Source: Candidatus Uhrbacteria bacterium (GTDB lineage Bacteria; Patescibacteriota; Patescibacteriia; 2-12-FULL-60-25). From it: 64,000 nucleotides of DNA. A program made the position numbers and the translations under genes. How positions within the stretch are numbered: position 1 is the first letter of the stretch; the number at the start of each line of letters is the position of its first letter. The notes below the pieces were generated by a model that was given only the letters and a program-made list of their open reading frames with translations, did no database searches and was not told where the DNA came from. The stretch covers positions 124,001-188,000 of the forward strand of contig JACRQE010000002.1 in the NCBI GenBank assembly GCA_016222815.1, in the 5' to 3' direction. Of this stretch, positions 32,461 to 43,400 are shown piece after piece.

Positions 32461-33285
32461 TCAATAGTTTACGGTCATGTTCCAATGGCTGACCATGAGC
32501 GAAAGGTCAAAGTCGTCTATCTTGCCATCTTCATTAAAATCTGAGTAAAAATCGAATTTTTTCCAGGCACGCGTGAAAAGCGAGATATCCACGTCATCCA
32601 CGGTGTGGACGTTTCCTTTATCCGTGAGACGACTGCCGTTGCCGACGAGCATGCGTTCGACCGTACCGGCGATGACGTCTGAATATTGGCCAATGGAGTT
32701 TTTGACCTGGATGCGGATCTCGTTGTAGCCGACGAAAAGCGGCATATCCAATTGCCAGCCGAGATCAGCGAGGTATTTGACGCCGTTCTGGCTGCCATTG
32801 ACGATCAGGACATCGCCAGCAGTACCCAGCTTTCCATAAATCAAGGTGTGGGACAGATATGTTTGGGAGTGGTAGAGAAGCGTCGGAGACTTTGCGGTAC
32901 CGCTTGGAGTCACGACTGGCGGAGTCGTCGTGACGACCGGTGGCGTCGTCGTGGCCGGCGGAGGCGTGTATCCTCCCCCGCCGCCCCCGCCACCTCCCCC
33001 GCCGGGACCAGGAGGAGTGGGTGGCGTTGGCGGTGTCGGCGCCGGGAGGTCCTTGACCGGGACGCCGAAACGCAGGTTGAAGTTCGTGCTGTTCGATATG
33101 CCGACAACAGATTCGACCGAACCATTGATGATGTAACTGGCGGAATTGACGTTGAACGAGGCTGGGACAAACGAATTTTCCTTGATCTCGTAATTGGTGC
33201 TCGACTGATCCGCGGCAAACGCCACAAGACAACTCCCCATCAAAGAAGTGACCGCCAATAAAATACTGCCGAACAGCCGACGCAT
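32461..33285 (-). CDS. Secreted dockerin-bearing protein (set A)
   Basis: A 274-residue protein. The signal peptide (MRRLFGSILLAVTSLMGSC) precedes an N-terminal domain (SSTNYEIKENSF ... GISNSTNFNLRFGVP). A Pro-rich segment, an 11-Gly stretch and a Thr/Pro linker follow, then an Ig-like domain (about residues 135-225). The C-terminal dockerin has a first repeat that is degenerate (VHTVDDVDISLFTRAW). The second has the full calcium-loop pattern DFNEDGKIDDFDLSLMVSHW. The gene ends five bases before the cohesin-like gene. The Gly run suggests a flexible spacer between the N-terminal part and the dockerin. Confidence 0.82.
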   Translation of the reverse strand: MRRLFGSILLAVTSLMGSCLVAFAADQSSTNYEIKENSFVPASFNVNSASYIINGSVESVVGISNSTNFNLRFGVPVKDLPAPTPPTPPTPPGPGGGGGGGGGGGYTPPPATTTPPVVTTTPPVVTPSGTAKSPTLLYHSQTYLSHTLIYGKLGTAGDVLIVNGSQNGVKYLADLGWQLDMPLFVGYNEIRIQVKNSIGQYSDVIAGTVERMLVGNGSRLTDKGNVHTVDDVDISLFTRAWKKFDFYSDFNEDGKIDDFDLSLMVSHWNMTVNY

Positions 33286-33337
33286 GCAACAATGTTATCA
33301 CAGATGGAAATGTGATGTTATATGATCTTGAATTCTA

Positions 33338-33583
33338 CTGTCGTCCCACGGCATGACCGGGGGAGCTTACAAATCGGGCTCTTGCTGTAAGATTCCCCGG
33401 TTGAACCGTGGAATGACAGTTATATTTAAGTTCTTAACTCTTCTGTCGTCCCACGGCATGACCGGGGGAACTTACCAACCACGCTGATTGTAAGGTTCCC
33501 CGGTTGAACCGGGGAATGACAAGCTTTTATATTTTAGTCCTGAACTCTCAATGTCGTCCCACGGTTCAACCGGGGGAACTTAC
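33338..33583. repeat. Type-A REP array, five copies
   Basis: Reverse copies (CTGTCGTCCCACGG ... CTTAC) at 33338, 33443 and 33552; forward copies (GTAAG ... GAATGAC) at 33387 and 33490. The first four form two inverted pairs with spacers of about 15 bases. The fifth lacks its mate on this side and overlaps the GIY-YIG stop codon. Confidence 0.85.
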
Positions 33584-33855
33584 ATTATCTTGATTTCTTC
33601 CCAATTTGGATTAGTTTTGCCAATCAGCTCTTTTTTCCAACTTCGATTCCATTTCTTGAGCCTCTTTTCCCTCTGGATAGCGGAACGAACATCTTCTACG
33701 ACTTCATAATAAACCAGTTTAGTGGCTCTGTATCTTTGGGTGAAGCTATCGGTACTGCATGTTTTGTGTTGCCATAGGCGTCTCGCGAGATCATTCGTTA
33801 TCCCAATATACAAAACAGTGTTGTTTTTGTTGGTTAGAATATATACGAAATACAT
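33580..33855 (-). CDS. GIY-YIG nuclease-domain protein between REP halves
   Basis: A 91-residue single GIY-YIG domain. VYILTNKNNTVLYIGITNDL carries the two name motifs, RRLWQHK the conserved Arg/His region and YYEVVEDVRSAIQREKRLKKW the Glu-containing helix. It resembles the small stand-alone UPF0213/YhbQ-type proteins, which are probable DNA nucleases. The gene lies exactly between an unpaired reverse REP half (33552-33583) and an unpaired forward half (33896-33930). Its TAA stop is part of the REP sequence GTAAG. This suggests gene and palindrome moved or evolved as one unit, which is inference. Confidence 0.88.
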   Translation of the reverse strand: MYFVYILTNKNNTVLYIGITNDLARRLWQHKTCSTDSFTQRYRATKLVYYEVVEDVRSAIQREKRLKKWNRSWKKELIGKTNPNWEEIKIM

Positions 33856-33895
33856 ACCCTATCTTCACCGCTGCCATACATCCTAAAATCGCGCA

Positions 33896-34035
33896 AGGTA
33901 AGCTTCCCCGGTTGAACCGGGGAATGACAGTTTTTTCATAATCGATATATATTCTTTCTGTCGTCCCACGGCTTGACCGGGGGATCTTACCATCGCACTG
34001 GTTGTAAGGTTCCCCGGTTGAACCGGGGAATGACA
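33896..34035. repeat. Type-A REP array, three copies
   Basis: Forward at 33896-33930, reverse at 33958-33990, forward at 34004-34035. The first is the likely mate of the reverse half at 33552, across the GIY-YIG gene. Confidence 0.85.
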
Positions 34036-34049
34036 AAAAGCAAACCAAC

Positions 34050-34089
34050 TAAAACCACCGTCCGATGGATTTACCGGGCGGTGGTTTTA
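34050..34089. terminator. Bidirectional terminator-like hairpin
   Basis: AAAACCACCGTCCG pairs with CGGGCGGTGGTTTT (one wobble) around an AT-rich loop. Confidence 0.75.
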
Positions 34090-34251
34090 GCGGTCTGGGA
34101 CCTTTTGTTTTTGTTTTTCCCGTTGCCGGGATTTTTTGCTGTCGCGGTCCGCCGTTATGGGTTGGGTGGGAATGAAAGAGCGAAGGCGGACTTTGCTATT
34201 CCATTGTATACGAGTTTGTTCCAATAACTGAAATCAGGCTCAACACAAACG
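34090..34251. other. No gene seen
   Basis: T-rich stretch with a CCCGTTGCCGGG stem near 34120 and GTCCGCC/GGCGGAC inverted copies. Nothing codes convincingly on either strand. Confidence 0.5.
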
Positions 34252-34272
34252 AAAAATAGGCTTTGGCCTATT
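34252..34272 (-). terminator. Terminator of giant gene B operon
   Basis: On the minus strand ATAGGC-CAAA-GCCTAT followed by TTTTC. Confidence 0.75.
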
Positions 34273-34301
34273 GTGGATAAAATCCGATAAATTGTGGATA
34301 A
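34271..34301 (-). other. Two perfect DnaA-box sequences
   Basis: TTATCCACA occurs twice on the minus strand (34280-34272 and 34301-34293), 21 bases apart. A third is at 31221-31213. There is no dnaA or dnaN gene nearby. Confidence 0.4.
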
Positions 34302-34307
34302 CGTTTA

Positions 34308-34490
34308 CTACCAATTTCCGAAGCCGGTGTAGCCCATGTACAGGATTGTGACCACCGCTAAGAGCAGGGCGTGCCAATGGAGGGCGTGCAATGCCCAAAA
34401 TTTCCAATCCGTCTGGACCGGAGCATGGTCATTGTCGAATTGGGTCAGGCGGCGGCTTCGGCCGACCTGGCGGGAACGGGAAGATTTCAT
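34308..34490 (-). CDS. 60-residue membrane protein coupled to giant gene B
   Basis: Starts on the ATG that overlaps the stop of giant gene B (ATGA), so translation is probably coupled. The N-terminal half is basic (MKSSRSRQVGRSRRL), then TDWKFWALHALHWHALLLAV forms most of a single His/Trp-rich membrane helix, ending YMGYTGFGNW. No family is recognised. A terminator follows directly. The parallel giant gene A has no such partner: its terminator overlaps its stop codon. Confidence 0.6.
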   Translation of the reverse strand: MKSSRSRQVGRSRRLTQFDNDHAPVQTDWKFWALHALHWHALLLAVVTILYMGYTGFGNW

Positions 34491-37400
34491 GACGCTGGGG
34501 TTTCAGGAGGAACTGGAGCCGGAACCGGTTCTGCCGGGACCTCGACAGGAGGCGCTGGAGCGGGTGCCGGCTCAACCGTAACAGGCACTTCTGCAGGAGG
34601 AGTTGGGGTGGGCACTGGTTCGACGGTCGGCTCAACTGTGGGCTGGGTCGTCTCTTCGGCTACTGGCGCTGGAGCCGGTTCTTCGGTTGGCGTTACTGGA
34701 ACATCCGTGGTTCCAGTGGACTCAACAGGTGCGGGATCGGTGGTTGGGGTAGTTTCGGGGACAACGGTCTCGGTTCCGGAGTCAGTGGTGGTGGCCACTT
34801 CCTCGACAGGCGCGGTGGTCGTGGGAGTTTCGGGCAACGAGGACGTGGGTGTGGCTGATTCGAAGCCGACGACGAACCAGTTGAACGAGAGGCTGATCGG
34901 GCAAGGCGTCAGGCCAACGGTCGGGCAATAGCCGCCGCCGGGCAAGCGGATCTCAAAGCCCGTGGATGTGACATCGGTAAGGTAGTAGCCGCCATCCCAT
35001 ATCGAGTGGTCGTAACCTGTACCGCCGGAGATATCCTCGATTTCAGGCGACACGAAGACACGTGGCGCATATGCATAAGGCTCTTCGAACAGCACCGGGA
35101 TTCGGTATTGGCCGGGTTCGACCTTGATGCGACCGGAGTTGGTGGCGCCGAAGATCACCGGGCCGCGAAGCGTCGTGGTGCCCAGGACTATGACTTTGCC
35201 GGTGAAGGTGGCGTCGCGGACAACCAACGTACCGACTCCCAAGCCCTGCGAGATTTGGCTGCCGGCCGGGAGTTGGATTTCAGGTGTGGAGTCGGTCTCC
35301 TGCAGGCCATCAGATGTGCCGGTGGCGTCACCCAGTGAGAGAGACCCGAAATCTTCGGTCCCTGGCAGGTAGTAACCGTTCTGCACGAACATGAGAACAG
35401 TGCCTGTGGCGACCGTCGTGGAGGCTGCGTCTTGCGGCAAACTGAAGTCCTGCAAAGCGCGGCCGATCATGACGCCTTGGCGCGTGGCTTTCATGGCATA
35501 ACCGGTGGTCGAGGCGGCAGTCAGGGCGTCGCCGATTTTGATGGTGCCGTTCTCGGTTGAGAATTTTACCGGGACGCGTCCGGCCAGAGCCACAGGCAGC
35601 ATCCCCTCTTTCTGTTCGGCTGACAGGGTGAAACCAGGCTTGGTCGAAATGACGCCTAATGCTTTAGGATCGTAGGCCTTGGTACTGCGCGAGATACTGC
35701 CTTTTACAACGGAATCAAGCGCCACGACATCTCCGGCCTGGAGATCGGCTTCGGTCGCAGGATACATTTCAGCCAAGTCGTAAGAACCGGCTTCGGTCAC
35801 GATGCCGTGAGAGAACTTGAAGGCGCCCTGGAGTGCTTGCGGATCTGCGCCCTGACCCATGGAATCGTAGGATTCTTGCGAGAACCAGATGTCTCCGGTC
35901 GAAGAACCAGCGTCAAATGAGAGTTTATTCGAGGCTGTGCGCGCTTCCTGCATGTAGAACACCTGGCCGTTACCGGCTGCATTACCGCGGCCGGCGTACA
36001 TGACGCCATTGTATTCGGCCAAGGCGTAGGTGGCCTGGAAAGTCCCGCCCGCCAAGGACGTACTAGCATAGGTGTCGCGCCACTCCACGACTGAACCGTC
36101 GCCGGCCGAGGTGCCTTCTGCGCCGACCCACAGGCTGCCGTTGTAGGTCAGGAGCGAAGGGATGCGCGTAATTGTACCGGCATTGTTTATTTCGTTATTC
36201 AAGGTTGTACCGTCGCAGAGATGGAAATCCGTGCCTGCGTCATTCGCCGGATCGCAACGCAGGAGGTCGCCCAAACCGGTCGAGGCACCGCCGCCGAGAT
36301 AGAGAGACTGGTTGTAGACAGCCATGGTTTCATAAGAAGCAGGGGCGCCCGAGGTGCCATTATTGACGGTCAAGGCCCAGTCAGCGGTGCTGTCGCAAAT
36401 CTCGGTATTTCCGCCGAGCGTCGGGTTGCAGATATCCAAATCACGGTCAGCATTGCTGTTGCCCAGACCGGCATAGAGACGATTCAGGAAGACGACAAGA
36501 CTTGGGGCAATTTCGTAGGTGCCACCCGGCTGGAGCGGGACATGGGTCCAGTCAGCGGCGTTATCGCAATCGTTCACATTTCCGCCGGACGCCGGATTAC
36601 AGGCGATGACGGCGGCACTGCCGGCCAAGCCTGTATCCTCGGAAGCATAGAAGTATCCGTTGTAATTAACCATGCTCTTGACGCTGTTGCTGGCGAGCGT
36701 GGAGGTCGCGATAGACCAATCACCAGAATCGCATTGGTTGATATTGCCTGACGTGGACGGCGAACACATGACGACCAGACCGTTGCTTGTTCCGGCGTAC
36801 ATCTTGCCGTTGTACATGCTCATGGAGAGGACTTGGGTGGCTCCGGTTGAGGTGGAGAGCGACCAATCGGCCGAGTTGTCGCATAACGTCGAGCTTCCGC
36901 CTAAGGTTGGATTGCAGATGTAGATTCGGCCATCCGTTCCGGTGTCGCCCATGCCGGCATATAAGTAACCGTTGTAGGAACGCAGCGAACGGACTGACTC
37001 AAAGTTGGTCGGATCGTTGTTGGCGTTTGACCAGCCGACCTGGGCCGATGTCGCGGCTCCGGCCAAGAGTACGTTGCCGTCGAAGCGGATACGGCCGTCG
37101 ACTTCTAAATCGCCTTTGATATAGGCATCGTTCCCATCCAATGACTGGGTGGCTGAGGAGGTCGAATTACCGACAATCAGGTTGCCGGTCGCAACCTGGA
37201 GGTAAGCCGTGCTTGTCGCCAAGGTGAAGATTGCGGACTTGGTGCCCGTGGCGTTCCAGGCCAAACCCGACGCTGAACCGACGGCGAACTCGGTCTGGCC
37301 GCCGTTGCGGATGAGGAAGGCTGAACCGGAAGTGAGGTTGGTTGAGGTGTAGTCAATGACCAGGCCGTTGCCGGACGTGATGCTGTCGGCCGCGACTGAC

Positions 37401-40400
37401 AGGGTGTTGCCGGTGACGTCGGTCGAGGAAACGGCGAGCAGGTTGAAGCGGCCGTTGGTGGAGAAGAAGTTGGTGGTCGTGGCCGATGTGCCGGTGCCAT
37501 TCGTGAAGGTCAGGGTCTGCAGACCGGTCGTGCCGGTGACGGTCAGGTTGGTGATCAAGGCTAAGTTCGACACGCCGAGATTCGTGGACGTGGTGTTGGT
37601 GCCCGTGGCTGAAGTCCAGGTGACACCGGCAAGTGACGTAACACCGCTGACCGACAATGAGGCGATAGTGGCCAGGCCGGTGACACCTAAATTGGTCGAA
37701 GTCGTGTTGGTGCCCGTGGCGTTGACCCAGACCAAACCGGTGAGGTTGGAATTCAATGCGTTGATGGTCGTGCCCGAAGCTGTGGCGAAGCCGAGCCAGG
37801 AGGTCGAAGTGCCGTTCGTGTAGGTGAGACTGGCGATGGTGCCGTTGGTTATGACGCCGTTCGTGAATGTGCCGTAAGTCGAGAACAGGTTGGTGGTCGT
37901 GGCCGCCGTGCCGGTGGCGAGGGTAAAGGTCGTGCCCTGGAGGGAAATCGTGCCGGTTGCCGTCAGGTTGGAGGTCGTGATGCCGCCGTAGACGATGATG
38001 GAGTTGGTGGTCGTGTTGCCAGAGTTCGTGACGACCTGGAGGTTGGAGCTGACGCCCGAGGGACAATTCGTGCCATCCAGAAGACAGATGGAGGTGTTGT
38101 TTACTTTGGTATCGCTCGGCAAGCGGGCGTACGTCAGGACCTCGAAGTTGGTGGTCGTGGCGTTCGTGGAGCTTACGTTCGAGAAAAGGGCTAAGGACGG
38201 CGTGGTTAGGCCGATGGACGCGCCATTGATGGTGCCGCCGGTTATCAAAGCGTTGCCGGTGATGAAATTCGTGACCGTGCCGTTGGTGGTGAACAGGTTG
38301 GTGGAGGTGACTGAAGTACTCGTGCCTTCAGTGAATATCAGGGTCTGGAGTGTGGTCGAACCAACGACATGGAGCGTGGAGGATGGCGAGTCGGTGCCGA
38401 CACCTAATCTCTTGGTGACATCATCCCAGGACAAATAGGCCTGGTCCGACGTGACTTCACCGTTGATATTCCCGAAGGCGACTCCTTTATCCTCCATCTG
38501 ACCGGCTCTGACGACGCCGATCAATACCAGGATATGACCGTTTACAGAGTGGGATTTGGATACTACGCCGATGCTTATGGTCAGATTGGGCGACATCGGT
38601 TTGGTCGTGGTCAACTCTCCAGGAGTAGCGGCAGATAGATACAATACTGAACTGGTAGCGAAGGCTGAAGTATCGATATCATGGACCAAGCCGAATGAGG
38701 TGACGTAGCCGGTCGATCCGGCTGGGATGTTCTGGGTCGCGATGGCGACGACCCGAGCGGTCGTGGTCGAGTCGGCTTGGGCCAATTCAACAGACGGGAC
38801 ACCGGCTGTATCAGAACCGGATATATACACGGCCTTGCCGTTAGGTATAGTCGAACCGGTCATATTCCTGACTCGGATGAAGTTCTCTTGGCCGATGTTC
38901 AGCGTGACATCAGAGGAATCGTTATAATAGGACAAAGCTTTTTCAGTGTTGTCGTAAAATAGCCGACCTTCCAGATATGCCGGATTGGCGGTGGTGGTCG
39001 CGAAATCGATGTACAAGCCGGTCGCGTTATTGAAGGTCAGACCTTGGAGTGCGGTTGTGCCGGTCACGGTCAGGTTGGCGCCGACAACGAAAGCACCGGT
39101 GGATGTACCGCCGTTGTAGACGATGGCGTTGGTCGTGGTGTTGCCCGAGTTGGTGACGGTCTGGAGATTGGCGCTGGTGCTGGAGGGGCAGTTGGTGCCG
39201 TCGAGGAGACAAACGGCTGTGTTGTTTATCTTGGTATCTGACGGGAGGCGAGCCATGGTCAGGACTGCGAGATTGGTGGTCGTGGCGTTGGTCGAGGTGA
39301 CGTCGGAGAAGACGGCCAGGGACGGAGTCGTGAGGCCGATGGATGTGCCGTTGATGGTGCCGCCTGTGATGGTGACGTTGGTGGAGACGAAGTTGGTGGC
39401 TGTGCCGTTGGTCGTGAACAGGTTAGTCGTGGTGACCGAGGTGCCGGTGCCGTTAGTGAAGGTCAGGGTTTGGAGCTGGGTCGAGCCAACGACGTGCAGG
39501 GTGGAGGACGGGGCGTTGGTGCCGATACCGAGACGGGTGTTTGTGGCGTCGAAGAAAAAGACGGAAGCGGCATCTGTGATGAAGTTATTGGTGTCGCCGA
39601 AAGTCACGCCACCGGTGGTGATGGCGCCAAATTTTGGCGTGATGAAATGCAAGATAATCGAACCCGTCAGCGCATCGGATTTGCTCACTGCGCCGACTTC
39701 GAGCGTGATGTTCGGAGTCAGCGGCCTGACGTTGGTCAGCGCGCCGGACGTCGCAGCCGAGAGATACAGCCTGTCGCCTGCCGAGAAGGCCGAGGTATCC
39801 AGATCATCCACAGTACCCTCGGTGATGACCGTTCCAGCTGCGCCATTGGCAATATCTTCGTCAGCTGCGCCGGTTGCATTGGATGTATTCTGATCGTTAG
39901 CCCGAGCCAAGGCGATGGTCGGCAATCCGGCGCCGTCATTCCCAACCACACGGACGAGACTGCCGCGGGTTATCGGGGTGCCGGTAAGGTTCCGCACCCG
40001 AAGCGCAACTTCTTGTCCGATATGTCTCGGCGCATTCAAGTTGTCGTTGTAATAGGCCAGAGCTTTTTGGGTCTTATCATAGAACAAACGTCCTTCCACG
40101 GCGGCAGGGTTAGCCGTAGTGGTCGAATAATCCACATAATAACCGGAGGCGTTGATGAAAGTCAGCCCTTGGAGCGCGGTGGTTCCGGTCACGGTCAGAT
40201 TTGAGCCGACCACGAACGCACCGGTGCTCGTCCCCCCATTGAACTGGATATCGCGGGTCGTGGTGTTGCCCGTGTTGGTCACGGTCTGGAAGTTGGGCGA
40301 GGTGCCGGATGGACAGTTCGTGCCATCCAGGAGACAGACAGCCGTGTTATTTATCTTAGTATCGGAGGGGAGGCGGGCCAAAGTCAGGATCGAGAGGCTG

Positions 40401-43400
40401 GTGCCGGTCGAAGAACCGAAGAACAGGATGGAGGATGAAGCGGTAGTGACAGTCAGCAAACCGTCCATGGTGGATGTGCCGACGACGTGGAAGGTGGAGG
40501 ATGGCGCAGTCGTTCCGATGCCGACGAAGTGGTCGGAAGTGATGCGCATGACTTCGTCTGATGCCGTAGTGCCGCCGGCGTGGAAGATGACGGCAGTGGA
40601 GGCGGAAGCGGTGCCGATGGTCAGGTTGTGGCCGTTGGTGTAGAGGTAGCCGTCGTTCGCGCCGCCGATATTGAATTCGGGCACGCTGTAATTAGATCCG
40701 TTGATGCCCATGTCGATGTAGTAGCTTGCATCGTCACCGATATCGTTGGTGGCCACGAAGTCAGACGAGGCGTTGGTGCCAGAAGAGTGGTTCTGGATGT
40801 TTACTTGCAAGAAGGTATCGGTCGTACCGCCGAACTGGGCCACGGAGTTGCCGATGACCGGGAAGTTGCCGACGCCGACACGCAATATCGTATCCACCAC
40901 CATAGTATGGGCCGTGGTGTTGTTCAATACCGTGTCGCCTGCTTGGATAAAGGTGGATGAGACGGTGCCGTAAGTCACGAGATTGCCGCCTGTCGCGTTA
41001 TCGAAAGAGATATTATGGAAATCAGCCGTTCCAGTGACAGCGAGGTAAGTTCCGGTAGCTTGTAAAAAGCCCAAACTCGGGATATTCCCGCTCAAAGCAT
41101 ACAAATATGTTGAGGTCGTGTAGGTGCCGGTGGCACTGATCCAGATGAGTTCGTTCGGTGAAAAAGGATTGGTCACCGTCAGGTTGGTGAAGACTGCGTT
41201 CGTGGAAAACAGGTTGGTAGAAGTGACTGACGTTGCGGTGCCATTGGTGAAGGTCAGGGTCGCGAGCGAAGTCGTACCTGTGGCCGTGAGGTTGGAGATG
41301 CCGGACAATGCACCAGCATTGGTTATTCCACCACCGGCCAGATCAGCGCCGGTCAAGAAAGCGAAACCGGCGTTGGTGATGCGCGTCGTGCTGGCCAAAA
41401 GGAGGTCGCCGTCGATAAGATCCAAGCTGGCCGTGCCGCCGCCGAGGTTGTTTATGGTTATCTTGGTGTTTGTGGTGGCGTTGTTCAGGAGGGTGAACAA
41501 GCCTCCGGAATTTGCGGTGAAGTGAAGGGAACTATTGGCATCAAAACCGGTAGATGTCAGATGGTAAAACTGGCCGGATGAACCGCCCTGTAATCCGGAA
41601 AGATCATTGTGGTTAGTGACACCGCCGCCATTCCCGCTGGTGGCACCTCTGGAAACCAGATGGGGACGAAGATCGCGAATTTCTGTTATGGAGTTAGAGC
41701 CTTGGACGAAAATGATCGCGGCCACCAGAGTGACATGCTGTTCGTCCAAGAAATATGCGGGCGGGCTTGTCGGTTCGGGAGCGGCCAAAGCATCGGCCAA
41801 GGTCGTGTATGAGCTCCTGCCGTACACCACATCCATCTTGTTGGACGAAGGCTCGTGACGGTAGATCCAGTGGACTCCGTACTCACCCGCTCCCAGGGGC
41901 TGGAGCGTACCGCTGCCGTCGTCATAATTCAGGTTGTCCCATTGGGTCGTGGTGACGCCTTTCCAGCCTCCGTTTCCGTTACGATAATCAGCCGTAAAAT
42001 AATCCGATGCGGCGGAATCAAATACGACTTGGGCTTTTTTGCTGACCCCGTACCAGTCATCGCAGGCGGTGCTGTACAGGTTGCGCGTTCCGGTCGAAGA
42101 AATCTCACAGCCATTAGCCAGAATATGCTTCATGTTCTCGCGCAACATGGAGCTTAAATTCTTTCGGATTTGGGTGGCGTAAATCCGATCATCGTGAAGC
42201 ATCAAATTACCATTGCCTTCGTTAAAAACCTTACCGATCGGCAGGTATTGGAAGTCATCGTCATACGAGGTCGTGGTCGCGACCATCGAGGGTACGCCGG
42301 AATTGTAGTAGATGTAGATATTGGTCCAGACCAACGGGGTCAGGAGGCTGGTCGAAGTAGCCCATTCGGTCAAAACCTCATCCGCGAAGTTGTCGGTGCT
42401 GTGGTTGCGAATGAAACCCGTACCACCGGAAACCTGTACCGTGCCGCTGGCGAATGTACTCAAATCACCGCCAGTCAACACGGTGTTGGACTGCCAGATA
42501 TTGTAGAGCTTCTGCGCATCCAGGGTTTGGGTCGTGTTGACCGTAGCCATGGAAACGTGTGTCGCGGCCAGCGAGCCAGTCACACTGCCGAAACCGGAGA
42601 GGTTGAGCGTGACGCCTGCATTGCCGAGAACGCCGGAGTTGATGGAAGTGGCCGAGACATTGCCGGTCTGGTCGATGGTCAGACCGTTCACGACCATGGC
42701 GTCGGTGACGGAATTGGTGGGCAAAGATAGACCGGTCAAGACCGCCAGGTTGGTGGTGGTGACTGATGTGCCGGTGCCGTTCGAGAAAGTCATGCCCAGG
42801 AGCGATGTCGTGCCTGTGGCCGTGAAGTTGGAGGTCGTGATGCCGCCGTAGACGATGATGGCGTTAGTCGTGGTGTTGCCGGCGTTGGTGACGGACTGGA
42901 GACTGCCGCTGACCCCGGAAGGACAATTCGTGCCATCGGACAGACAAACGGTCGTGCTGTTGATGCGCGTGTCGGACGGCAAACGGGCGGATGTCAGGAC
43001 CGCGAGATTGGTCGTGGTCGTGTAAGTGCCCGTGGCGTTGGTCCAGGTGAGGTTTGAGAGATTGGTCGGGGTCGTGCCGGTGATAACCAAACTAGTCAGG
43101 GTCGCATTGGTGGCGGTCAGGTTTTGGAGATTGGTGGAGCCGGAAACAGTCAGGGCGCTGTTGAAGACGAATGCGCCGGTCGAAGTTCCGCCCGCGAACT
43201 GGATGGCGTTGGTCGTGACATTGCCGGCGTTGGTGATGCTCTGGAGGGTCCCGGTGGCAGTGCCGACCTGTTGCCAAGATGCGGCGATTCCGTCGTAATA
43301 ATTCAGCGTGCCGAGCAGTGTGTCGTAATACATGCGGCCGCCGGTGGCGGATACTGGAGCCGCACTGAAAGCATTGATGCCTCCGGTAGTGTAGGAAAAT

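Noticed and set aside
18136-33285. GH5 hydrolase as a dockerin-borne client of the cohesin proteins
   Set aside because: The GH5 protein has no dockerin or similar C-terminal module; proximity alone does not support it.
33338-34035. Possible CRISPR array because of repeated units
   Set aside because: Units alternate in orientation, are palindromic, have irregular spacing and no spacers; they are REP-like elements with no cas genes.
34371-34931. 186-residue Gly/Val/Ser-rich frame on the plus strand
   Set aside because: Antisense to the Pro/Thr/Glu tail of giant protein B; the composition follows from that repeat.
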